Below, one piece after another: positions 1 through 6,066 of a stretch of DNA of 9,506 nucleotides. A model generated the notes under the pieces. That model did no database searches. It saw only the letters and a program-made list of their open reading frames with translations, and was not told the origin of the DNA. Source of the stretch: Acidimicrobiia bacterium (GTDB taxonomy: Bacteria; Actinomycetota; Acidimicrobiia; Spongiisociales; ZC4RG35); assembly GCA_017577575.1 (NCBI GenBank), contig PKRG01000038.1:1-9506 (forward strand), read 5' to 3'. How positions within the stretch are numbered: the stretch's first letter is position 1; each line of letters starts with the position of its first letter. Made by a program: the position numbers and the translations under genes.

Positions 1-1
1 C

Positions 2-1921
2 CCGGGGTTAAACGAGTCCCCCTTCGTGGGAGGCGGCATGCACCCGGTCGCCAGCGACGTGGGGCTGGGGTTGGTCGGAGCCGGGGGCGTCATAAGAGAG
101 GGCGAGGAGAAGGTCGCCTGGGACCGCCAATACCACTCGTCCTGGGCGGGCGACGAGGTGATAGCCGCCCCACACACCCCCGGAGACTACGACGGGTTCC
201 GGCGGGTCACTTCGACTCCTCCCGCCAACGCCCTCGGCTACCGGACCGAACTGCTCAACCTGACGCGGAACGTCCGCATCGAGGGAACGCCCCAGGGCTA
301 CACCCACGTCTTCATCCGCTCCTCTCGTCCCTCGACGATCCGCTACGCCGCCTTCCGCTACGTAGCCCCCGATCCCGGCTCCTTCATGCCGGGAACGGAC
401 TCGACCGGACGCTACGGCCTCCACATCCACATGTCCGGAAACGGCAGCCGCGGGACCCTCGTCGAAGGGGTGGTGATCCGCGACGCCGACAACCACGCCT
501 TCGTGCCGCACGGCTCCCACGGCATCACCTTCCGGGACACGATCGCCTACAACGTCCGCAGCGAGCCGTATTGGTGGGACGACCCTGCTCCCGGGCAGAT
601 GAACGAGACCCACGACGTGGTCTTCGATCGGGTCGTCGCGGCCCGGGTGAGGCGGGCCCCGGGCGGCAACCACCACCGGCTCACCGCCTTCTACCTGGGC
701 GCCGGCCGCAATCCCGTGATCCGCAACTCGGTCGCGGTCGGGGTGCAGGGCGAGAGCGGCGCAGACCGCTCAGGGTTCCTGTGGCCGGAGAACTCGGTCG
801 GCTCGTGGACCTTCCAGAACAACATCGCCCACAACAACGACGGGCACGGGATCTTCGTGTGGCAGAACAACTCGATACGCCACGTGATCGACGGCTTCAC
901 CGCCTACTACAACGAGAAGTCGGGGATCAAGCACGGCGCCTACGAGAACTCGTACGTCTACCGCAACCTGACGCTCCTGGGCAACGGGACCGCGATCACC
1001 TCCCTGGCCCAGGGCGAGCCCGGTGACGGGACCGACACCCAGAGCTGGGGCAACATACGCACCGACGGCGGAACGCTCGTCATCGAAGAGCACGTCCTCG
1101 AGGGCGAAGCGCCGGTGCGGTTCGCCGACTGCGACTTCGGCCGCGTCGTGGTCGTCGACGGCGACGGGCCCGAGCGGGGCCAATACGACTTCATCCGCTG
1201 CGGGCTGGAGCCGTCGGACTTCGATCTCAGGGGCGCCCACCCCGCAACCGTCTTCCGGGTCCAGAGAGCGGACGGAACCGCCTACCGACTGACCGGGGAC
1301 GGCAGGGTCAGCTCGATCCCCGCCTTCGCTCCGCTCGATCCGCCCGACTACGGACAACCCGGAGGCGACCGCGCCGCGTCGGGCCCGTTCGTCGACGACG
1401 ACAGCAGCATCTTCGAGGACGACATCGAGTGGCTGGCCGCTCGAGGTATCACCCGGGGCTGCAACCCTCCGGGGAACGACCGCTTCTGTCCCGACGACTA
1501 CGTGACCCGAGGGCAGATGGCCGCCTTCCTGGTGCGGGCCCTGCGGTACACGGATTCCGGGCGGGGCGACTACTTCGTCGACGACAACGACAACATCTTC
1601 GAAGGCGACATCGACCGGCTCCGTGTCGCCGACGTGACCCGGGGGTGCAACCCTCCGAGGAATGACCGGTACTGTCCCGACGACTACGTGACCCGCGGGC
1701 AGATGGCCGCCTTTCTCGTCCGCGCCTTCGGATTCACCAACCCGCAGCGGATCGACTACTTCGTCGACGACAACCACAGCATCTTCCAGAGCGACATCAA
1801 CCGGCTGCGGGTGGCCGGGGTCACCCGGGGGTGCAACCCTCCGAGGAACGACCGGTACTGTCCCGACGACTTCATCACTCGCGGCCAGATGGCGGCGTTC
1901 CTCCGGCGGGCGTTGGACTAG
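2..1921 (+). CDS. Secreted G8/CEMIP-like right-handed beta-helix protein with three C-terminal SLH-like repeats (5' end outside window)
   Basis: The frame is open from position 2, so the gene is cut by the window edge. The GTG at 26 is not the start, because codons before it (NESPFVGGGM) align with DESRFVGGGM inside the paralogue at 1918-3555. About 639 residues are visible. The first ~440 are a beta-helix-like region with many short N/G/V/I-rich turns and the motif GRYGLHIHMSG (407-439), which resembles the GRYPxHFH motif of the CEMIP/TMEM2/fibrocystin-L family. That family's proteins are extracellular, and some bind or cleave hyaluronan. Two cysteines (DCDF, RCGL) are shared with the paralogue and may form a disulfide. 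Three SLH-like repeats of 62 residues follow and end one residue after RAL, presumably for cell-surface attachment. The signal peptide would lie upstream of the window. Existence and domain order are secure; fold assignment is by motif, and enzymatic activity is unproven. It is convergent with its paralogue, sharing the stop-codon tetranucleotide. Confidence 0.9.
   Translation, partial: PGLNESPFVGGGMHPVASDVGLGLVGAGGVIREGEEKVAWDRQYHSSWAGDEVIAAPHTPGDYDGFRRVTSTPPANALGYRTELLNLTRNVRIEGTPQGYTHVFIRSSRPSTIRYAAFRYVAPDPGSFMPGTDSTGRYGLHIHMSGNGSRGTLVEGVVIRDADNHAFVPHGSHGITFRDTIAYNVRSEPYWWDDPAPGQMNETHDVVFDRVVAARVRRAPGGNHHRLTAFYLGAGRNPVIRNSVAVGVQGESGADRSGFLWPENSVGSWTFQNNIAHNNDGHGIFVWQNNSIRHVIDGFTAYYNEKSGIKHGAYENSYVYRNLTLLGNGTAITSLAQGEPGDGTDTQSWGNIRTDGGTLVIEEHVLEGEAPVRFADCDFGRVVVVDGDGPERGQYDFIRCGLEPSDFDLRGAHPATVFRVQRADGTAYRLTGDGRVSSIPAFAPLDPPDYGQPGGDRAASGPFVDDDSSIFEDDIEWLAARGITRGCNPPGNDRFCPDDYVTRGQMAAFLVRALRYTDSGRGDYFVDDNDNIFEGDIDRLRVADVTRGCNPPRNDRYCPDDYVTRGQMAAFLVRAFGFTNPQRIDYFVDDNHSIFQSDINRLRVAGVTRGCNPPRNDRYCPDDFITRGQMAAFLRRALD
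1388..1918 (+). repeat. Three tandem SLH-like repeats (62-aa period)
   Basis: Units begin at the F of FVDD at 1388, 1574 and 1760, exactly 186 nt apart; the last is truncated after RALD. Each has FVDDxxxIFxxDIxxL, then GCNPPxNDR[FY]CPDD (Cys-X8-Cys), then [VI]TRGQMAAFL. Position and pattern match the S-layer homology domain, but the usual GYPDGTFRPD loop is replaced by the Cys-flanked loop, and the usual TRAE motif is TRGQ. Likely role: non-covalent anchoring to a cell-wall polymer (inferred from the SLH family). Confidence 0.88.
1918..1921. other. Shared CTAG: overlapping stop codons of convergent genes
   Basis: The plus-strand gene stops with TAG at 1919-1921. The minus-strand gene stops with TAG read from 1920 to 1918. 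The palindrome CTAG thus serves as both stops, leaving no intergenic space and no room for an intergenic terminator. Transcripts of each gene must run into, or end within, the coding sequence of the other. Confidence 0.9.
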
Positions 1922-3555
1922 CCCTCTGGGTCGTAGAACGGCTCGATGTCGCGGACCGAGCCGTCACCTGTCAGCTCGAAGGCGGTGCCGTCGTCTCGTT
2001 GCACCCGGAATACCGAATCCGGGCGGGCGTCGCTGAGGTCGAATTCGTCGGGTTCGAGGCCGCAGTCGACGAAGTCGTACTGGCTGCGTTCCGCCCCATC
2101 GACGTCTTCCACGATCACTGCGGAGAAGTCGCAGCCGACGAACAGGACGGGCGCTTCGCCCTCCAGGGCGTGCTCGGCGATGACGAGGACATCGCCGTCG
2201 GTGCGGATCCGGGCCCATGTCTGGGTGTCGGAGCTCTCACCCGGTTCTCCCTGGGCGAGCGACACGATCGCACCCGACTCGTTGCCGAGCAGATCGAGGT
2301 CCTGATACACGTACGAGTTCTCGTAGGCGCCGTGGCGGATGCCGGCGCCCAGGTTGTAGTAGGCGGTGAATCCGTCGACGAGGTGGGTGCGGGAGTTGTT
2401 CTGCCACACGAAGATGCCGTGGGTTTCGTTGTTGTGGGCGATGTTGTTCTCGAAGGTCCACGTGGACTCGGCGTGCTCCGGCCAGCTGAAACCCGAGCGG
2501 TCGATCCCGAGCGTGCCTCGGATGCCCACCGCCACCGAGTCGCGGATCGTGAGGCCGGTGCCGTCGCCCAGCATGAATCCCGCCATCCGGAACTGGTTGC
2601 CGGCCCCGGAGAAGTCCACCGCGGCAGCGACGGCACGCTCCCACACCAGGTCGTTCGTGTCGTTGGTGGTGTCGTCGTCCTCGCTCGGGTCCCACCAGTA
2701 CGGCTCGTTCAGGACGTCGTAGGCGATCGTGTCACGGAAGGTGATGCCGTGGGAGGCGTGGGGGACGAAGGCGTGGTTGCCGGCGTCCCGTATCACGACC
2801 CCCTCGATGACCGAACCCCGGGTGCCGTCGCCCGACATGTGGAGATGGAGGCCGTAGCGCCCGGTCTGGTCGGAGTCACCGAACGTCGGGGCGACGTAAC
2901 GCAGAGCGGCGTAACGGATCGTCTGGGGGCGGTTGGAGCGGATGAACACGTGGGTGTACCCGTCCGGCGTTCCTTCGATCCGCACGTTGCGCGTGAGGTT
3001 CAACAGCTCGGTCGGGTAACCGAGCGCGTTCGGCTCCGGGGTGGCGGTGACGGGCTCGAAGCTCGAGTAGTCGCCAGGAGTGTTGGGTGCGGCCACCACC
3101 TCGTCCCCGTCCCAGGCGGGGTCGAATTCGTAGGCCCAAGAGGTCTTCTCTTGGCCTTCGATCAGCAGTTGCCCGTCGCCGATGACCCACAGTCCGACGT
3201 CGGTTTCGACCGGGTCCATGCCCCCGCCGACGAACCGCGACTCGTCGACGTCTTCGAAGATCAGGGCGTGCTCGATGTCACCGGATGCCGGCCGCATCAC
3301 CAGCGTCCCCTCGACGATCACGTTGGCGGAAACGGTGACGGTCGTGTCGGTGTCGGGATCGAACACCCACGTCTCCCCCGGCGGGACGGTGAAGCCGTCG
3401 GGCAGGTGGACATCACCGGAGAGCACTCTGGACCGTGGTTCGGTGACACCGACCGGCTGGGTAGTCGACAAAGGCGCAGACGCCGGCGAGGGGCTGGGGG
3501 CGGCGTGGCACGCCACCAAGAGCAACGCCACACAGATCCCCCACGACCACCGCAT
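1918..3555 (-). CDS. Predicted lipoprotein, G8/CEMIP-like right-handed beta-helix protein (no SLH repeats)
   Basis: 545 residues from the ATG at 3555. This start is chosen because it gives a signal peptide (MRWSWGICVALLLVAC) with lipobox LVAC and lipidated Cys16, and has a purine-rich GGGGGGAGAGG just upstream; the open frame to 3672 adds only non-signal sequence. A Ser/Pro/Thr-rich spacer (17-40) is followed by a G8-like beta region (~43-110, with PPGETWVFD and VIVEGTLVM) and a beta-helix (~185-480) bearing GRYGLHLHMSG at 232-242. Cys475 and Cys498 match two cysteines of the plus-strand paralogue. In residues 181-223, 38 of 43 positions are identical to that paralogue. The protein ends at YDPEG, just where the paralogue continues into SLH-like repeats, so the anchors differ: lipid here, SLH there. 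It lies 23 nt downstream of the beta-propeller/SLH gene, probably co-transcribed. Polysaccharide binding or cleavage is possible but unproven. Confidence 0.9.
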   Translation of the reverse strand: MRWSWGICVALLLVACHAAPSPSPASAPLSTTQPVGVTEPRSRVLSGDVHLPDGFTVPPGETWVFDPDTDTTVTVSANVIVEGTLVMRPASGDIEHALIFEDVDESRFVGGGMDPVETDVGLWVIGDGQLLIEGQEKTSWAYEFDPAWDGDEVVAAPNTPGDYSSFEPVTATPEPNALGYPTELLNLTRNVRIEGTPDGYTHVFIRSNRPQTIRYAALRYVAPTFGDSDQTGRYGLHLHMSGDGTRGSVIEGVVIRDAGNHAFVPHASHGITFRDTIAYDVLNEPYWWDPSEDDDTTNDTNDLVWERAVAAAVDFSGAGNQFRMAGFMLGDGTGLTIRDSVAVGIRGTLGIDRSGFSWPEHAESTWTFENNIAHNNETHGIFVWQNNSRTHLVDGFTAYYNLGAGIRHGAYENSYVYQDLDLLGNESGAIVSLAQGEPGESSDTQTWARIRTDGDVLVIAEHALEGEAPVLFVGCDFSAVIVEDVDGAERSQYDFVDCGLEPDEFDLSDARPDSVFRVQRDDGTAFELTGDGSVRDIEPFYDPEG

Positions 3556-3559
3556 CGGT

Positions 3560-3570
3560 CCTCTCCCCCC
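3560..3570 (-). promoter_or_regulatory. Ribosome binding site of the lipoprotein gene
   Basis: The minus strand reads GGGGGGAGAGG ending 4 nt before the ATG at 3555; the inner GGGGAG is 7 nt away. This supports the internal start that exposes the lipobox over the upstream GTG at 3582 and the frame opening at 3672. Confidence 0.6.
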
Positions 3571-3578
3571 GTTGATGC

Positions 3579-5612
3579 TCACTCTCCCAGGGCTCGGTGG
3601 AGGAAGGCGGCCATCTGGCCCCGGGTCACGTAGTCGTCCGGGCAGAACCGGTCGTTCTTCGGCGGGTTGCACCCTCGGGTCACCCCCGCAGCGGCCAACA
3701 ACTCGATATCCGACTCGAACACATGACCGTCGTCGTCACCGAACCGATCACCGGCATCGCTACCGGTCAGGTCCAGCGCCCGCACCAGGAATGCCGCCAT
3801 CTGACCGCGAGTCACGTAATCGTTCGGGCAGAAACGGTCGTTCCTGGGCGGATTGCACCCACGGGTCACACCCGCCGTAGCCAGGCGATCGATGTCGCCT
3901 TCGAAGACTGTCCCGTTGTCGTCGACGAACTCGTTCCCGCCGCCGTCGTCGGTATAACCCAACGCACGCACCAGGAACGCCGCCATCTGACCACGAGTCA
4001 CACGTTCGTCCGGGCAGAACCGATCGTTCTTCGGCGGGTTGCACCCACGGGTAACACCTGCCGTCGCCAGGCGATCGATGTCACCCTCGAAGACGCTTCC
4101 GTTGTCGTCGACGAACTTGTTCCCGCCGCCGTCGTCGGTGTAACTCAACGCACGCACCAGGAACGCCGCCATCTGACCACGAGTCACGTAGTCGTCCGGG
4201 CAGAACCGATCGTTCTTGGGCGGATTGCAGCCCTTGGTGATGCCGGAGCTCGCGAGCCATTCGATGTCGGCTTCGAACACATGGCCGTTGTCATCGATGA
4301 ACGAGACGCCCGTCGATCCGCCCGGGTCCGCCGGCGACTCTGTCGGCGGTTTCGCCGGCGGCTGCTGGGAGCCACCCCCACCGCCTGGCTTACCCGGCTG
4401 AGCCGGCGGCTTACTGCCGCCGCCACCACCCGGCGGATTCGACCCACCACCGCCGCCACCAGGCGGGTTCGACCCTCCACCACCGCCGCCACCACCAGGC
4501 GGAGGAGTCACCGGGCCACCCTCCGGCGTCACAGTGACCGTGACGCTGGTCACAGCGAAGGACTTTGGACTGCCATCGTCGTCGACGCGGATCAAGAACC
4601 GGATGGTTCTCGGGGGCCCGTCAGCCACCCATGTGAACTGACCAGACGTCGAATCGATCGTCGCTCCATCCGGCTCTCCCACCAATGAGAACGTGAGACT
4701 CTGACCGAGATCCGGATCAGACGCTCCGACGGCAAAGGTGAGCACCTTCCCGACCTCAACAGTGACCGAGCCGACGAAGTCGATCTCCGGCTGACGGTTC
4801 GTTACCTCACCATCGGTCCATTCGACCAGCAGGCCATCATCAAGTACCTCGCAGTCGGATCGGCGATCGACCACCAGGTACCGAGTCTCGCCCCCCTGCT
4901 TGAACGCCTCCAGTCCGGAGATGTTGAGGAGGCGAGTATCGCCAGAGTCGAATGGGCCAGAAAGGTCGATCGTGGTCGGCTCAGCCGTGAGATCGTCCGG
5001 ATCGACCTCGTAGATCACACGATCTCTCTGGGCTCCCAAAAGGAGGTTCCCCGTGTCCGGATCGATCGCAAGCCCTTCGAAAGTGTCGTTGGGGTTCTCC
5101 AATAGATGGTCGACGTCGAGCACGTCGATTTCGACGTTCTTGAAATCCGGTTGAGGAGTGATGCGGAAGACCACTGCTTTGTCGACCGGCTCGCCTTCAG
5201 GCACTGGGAGCGTCGCGACCCCGGCGGCATAAAGGACTCCCGAGGTCGTGTCGTACGCGGGATCCTCGACTTCGCCTACCGGGATACCTTGTTGGTCGAG
5301 TATCCCGGAAACATCGATCACGTCGACCTCATCGAGTTCCTCGGCTTCCTGAAGGCTCTTTTCGCCGAGACTCTCCAGATCGGAGTAGTCGAAGATCCAG
5401 ATGACGTTCTCCTCGTCGTCGGAAACGAAGAGGAGCCCGTCGCCGAAGCCGATCCCCGACGGCTCGTCAGAGGGCAAACGTGCACCTCGAAGGGGACGAG
5501 AAGGGTCCTCCAATGACACTTCCCACAAGTTGAGATCCCCAGCGAAACACCCGGCCTCTTCGACCTCTGAATCGACAATCACCAGATTGTTGCCCACCTT
5601 GACGACCCCCAC
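3579..5612 (-). CDS. Surface beta-propeller protein with cadherin/Ig-like domain, Gly/Pro linker and four SLH-like repeats (body of a frameshifted gene)
   Basis: 677 residues from a GTG at 5612, but that GTG is unlikely to be the natural start: it has no signal peptide, while one lies in another frame just upstream (5579-5785). Adding one G to the run at 5606-5610 joins the two as DPWG-VVKVG. Residues ~1-265 carry beta-propeller blade-like motifs (NNLVIVDSE, PSGIGFGDGLLFVSDD, DTTSGVLYAAG, DTFEGLAIDPDTGNLLLGA), resembling SdiA-regulated or phytase-like propellers. Residues ~272-363 form a cadherin/Ig-like module (ASDPDLGQSLTFSL, STSGQFTW). Residues 366-435 are a Gly/Pro/Ser linker, and 438-676 are four SLH-like repeats ending in FLHRALGE. 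The likely role is an exported, wall-attached protein; no catalytic site is recognised. The lipoprotein gene follows after 23 nt. Either a sequencing error, a true mutation or programmed -1 slippage explains the frame break. Confidence 0.85.
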   Translation of the reverse strand: MGVVKVGNNLVIVDSEVEEAGCFAGDLNLWEVSLEDPSRPLRGARLPSDEPSGIGFGDGLLFVSDDEENVIWIFDYSDLESLGEKSLQEAEELDEVDVIDVSGILDQQGIPVGEVEDPAYDTTSGVLYAAGVATLPVPEGEPVDKAVVFRITPQPDFKNVEIDVLDVDHLLENPNDTFEGLAIDPDTGNLLLGAQRDRVIYEVDPDDLTAEPTTIDLSGPFDSGDTRLLNISGLEAFKQGGETRYLVVDRRSDCEVLDDGLLVEWTDGEVTNRQPEIDFVGSVTVEVGKVLTFAVGASDPDLGQSLTFSLVGEPDGATIDSTSGQFTWVADGPPRTIRFLIRVDDDGSPKSFAVTSVTVTVTPEGGPVTPPPGGGGGGGGSNPPGGGGGGSNPPGGGGGSKPPAQPGKPGGGGGSQQPPAKPPTESPADPGGSTGVSFIDDNGHVFEADIEWLASSGITKGCNPPKNDRFCPDDYVTRGQMAAFLVRALSYTDDGGGNKFVDDNGSVFEGDIDRLATAGVTRGCNPPKNDRFCPDERVTRGQMAAFLVRALGYTDDGGGNEFVDDNGTVFEGDIDRLATAGVTRGCNPPRNDRFCPNDYVTRGQMAAFLVRALDLTGSDAGDRFGDDDGHVFESDIELLAAAGVTRGCNPPKNDRFCPDDYVTRGQMAAFLHRALGE
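3582..4301 (-). repeat. Four tandem SLH-like repeats (62-aa period)
   Basis: On the minus strand the units start at F codons at 4301, 4115, 3929 and 3743, each 186 nt apart; the last is shortened. All carry GCNPP[KR]NDRFCP (Cys-X8-Cys) and VTRGQMAAFL. Units 2 and 3 are nearly identical to each other (FVDDNG[ST]VFEGDIDRLATAG), which suggests recent duplication or conversion. Weak SLH resemblance plus terminal position support a wall-anchoring role. Confidence 0.88.
4308..4517 (-). repeat. Low-complexity Gly/Pro/Ser linker region
   Basis: This stretch encodes residues 366-435 of the beta-propeller protein: runs of 4-8 glycines separated by SNPP, SKPP and similar, then PPAKPPTESPADPGG. It is built from repeated GGC/GGT and CCG/CCA-type codons and separates the propeller and Ig-like domains from the SLH-like repeats, probably spanning the wall. 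Such DNA is prone to slippage and assembly collapse. Confidence 0.85.
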
Positions 5613-5785
5613 GGGTCGCCTGCCGGAGGCGTCCAGTCACCCGTCCAGAAGGCCCGAACCGGCTCGACAGGGATGTCCTCCGCTACAGCAGCGGGAACTC
5701 CTGTCAGCACGACGGTCAGCGACAACAGGCTGGCCAACAACGCTCCGAGTAGGCGTGTGCCGGAATTGGCTCGACGCATGGTCAT
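5579..5785 (-). CDS. Signal-peptide fragment of the frameshifted beta-propeller gene
   Basis: 68 codons from the ATG at 5785 (a second ATG lies at 5779) to a TGA at 5579-5581. The product begins MTMRRANSGTRLLGALLASL and continues hydrophobically to a Sec-type cleavage site AAVA|EDIP near residue 35, then reads WTGDWTPPAGDPWG before entering out-of-frame sequence (SSRWATIW). The tail overlaps the start of the main body by 34 nt in a different frame, and the G5 tract where the frames should join is at 5606-5610. AGAGGAG at 5790-5796 is 4 nt before the first ATG and 10 nt before the second. On its own this would be a useless exported stub, so it is best read as exon-like 5' coding sequence of the beta-propeller gene. 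Whether the break is real cannot be told from one sequence. Confidence 0.75.
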   Translation of the reverse strand: MTMRRANSGTRLLGALLASLLSLTVVLTGVPAAVAEDIPVEPVRAFWTGDWTPPAGDPWGSSRWATIW

Positions 5786-5964
5786 CGATCTCCTCTCGCT
5801 GAAGCGGTCGGGTGAACCACTGCGACGTCGACTCGCATATTCGACAGCAAGCCGAGGCGGGCCGGACTGATGGGCTCCCCACGTGGAATTCCCAAGGCGG
5901 AACGCCGCGATGAGCCGGCGAAGGTCGCCGAGCGGTGGTCGCCCACGACGGAACGACTGATCAT
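5782..5964 (-). CDS. Possible 60-aa small protein or leader peptide, unknown function
   Basis: The ORF starts at ATG 5964 (MISRSVVGDH) and ends SARGDR with TGA at 5782-5784. That TGA overlaps the ATG at 5785 of the signal-peptide fragment as ATGA, a classic coupling arrangement. The start is preceded by AGGGAGG with 7-nt spacing, the best ribosome binding site in the window. The product is Arg/Ser-rich with no transmembrane segment, signal peptide or motif I recognise. Third-position G/C is high but less so than in the large genes. It may be a real small protein, a coupled leader controlling translation of the surface gene, or chance. The start signals argue for translation; no homology is available to prove it. 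Confidence 0.4.
   Translation of the reverse strand: MISRSVVGDHRSATFAGSSRRSALGIPRGEPISPARLGLLSNMRVDVAVVHPTASARGDR
5790..5796 (-). promoter_or_regulatory. Ribosome binding site of the signal-peptide fragment
   Basis: The minus strand reads AGAGGAG, followed by ATCG and then ATGACCATG. Spacing is 4 nt to the first ATG (5785) and 10 nt to the second (5779), so either may be used. The site lies inside the last codons of the preceding 60-aa ORF. Confidence 0.55.
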
Positions 5965-5971
5965 GTGAATG

Positions 5972-5978
5972 CCTCCCT
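5972..5978 (-). promoter_or_regulatory. Strong Shine-Dalgarno site before the 60-aa ORF
   Basis: The minus strand reads AGGGAGG, then 7 nt (CATTCAC), then ATG at 5964. Match and spacing are near ideal, which is the main reason for listing the small ORF. Confidence 0.5.
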
Positions 5979-5988
5979 GGCTCCCATT

Positions 5989-6003
5989 GCCGGACGATCC
6001 GGC
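5989..6003 (-). terminator. Short GC-rich hairpin between the glycan operon and the surface-protein genes
   Basis: GCCGGA-TCG-TCCGGC on the minus strand forms a perfect 6-bp stem with a 3-nt loop, 64 nt downstream of the last operon gene. No U-tract follows (AATGGGAG), so it would be a non-canonical terminator, or part of the leader of the downstream small ORF. Rho-dependent ends are common in high-GC bacteria, so this is only a candidate. Confidence 0.3.
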
Positions 6004-6010
6004 GCCCCAA

Positions 6011-6045
6011 GTGCCCCGCAGAGTAACCGGTGGCGAACCGGGCAC
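6011..6045 (-). other. Second inverted repeat in the same intergenic region
   Basis: GTGCCC and GGGCAC are separated by 23 nt, which include a smaller competing CCGG/CCGG pairing. Together with the hairpin at 5989-6003 it makes the 281-nt gap (5786-6066) the only substantial non-operonic spacing in the window. No known riboswitch core or convincing -35/-10 pair was recognised; TACTCT within the loop is only a weak -10-like match. Confidence 0.25.
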
Positions 6046-6066
6046 GTTTAGGTCGCTGGACCTACT

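Larger units (their letters stand above)
932..2334. repeat. Inverted paralogous segments; 26-bp perfect inverted match at the ends of this span
   Basis: The two beta-helix genes are convergent, so their conserved codons form inverted repeats. The longest perfect block I confirmed is 26 bp: 932-957 on the plus strand equals the complement of 2334-2309, encoding HGAYENSYV in both genes. Other near-identical blocks encode NNIAHNN, GIFVWQNNS and LAQGEP. This follows from duplication; any recombination role is speculation. Confidence 0.7.

Noticed and set aside
1831..3633. A 600-codon open frame on the plus strand opposite the lipoprotein gene
   Set aside because: The minus-strand frame has a lipobox, a good RBS and strong protein similarity to the plus-strand paralogue. 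The long antisense frame is an effect of high G/C third-position bias.
3556..3672. N-terminal extension of the lipoprotein (39 codons)
   Set aside because: It overlaps the SLH repeat codons of the upstream gene in another frame and would bury the signal peptide and lipobox.
4308..4517. CRISPR-like or minisatellite array
   Set aside because: The repetition is irregular GGC/CCG-type codon repetition in frame with the gene and encodes a Gly/Pro linker; there are no spacers of uniform length.
3597..4688. A 363-codon plus-strand frame over the SLH-like repeats with repetitive sequence
   Set aside because: Its periodicity simply mirrors the 186-nt repeats on the other strand, and its composition is unlike any known repeat protein.
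5786..6066. A riboswitch (c-di-GMP, c-di-AMP or cobalamin type) in the intergenic region
   Set aside because: Hairpins are present, but I could not match the conserved core sequences of these classes; only the inverted repeats are reported.
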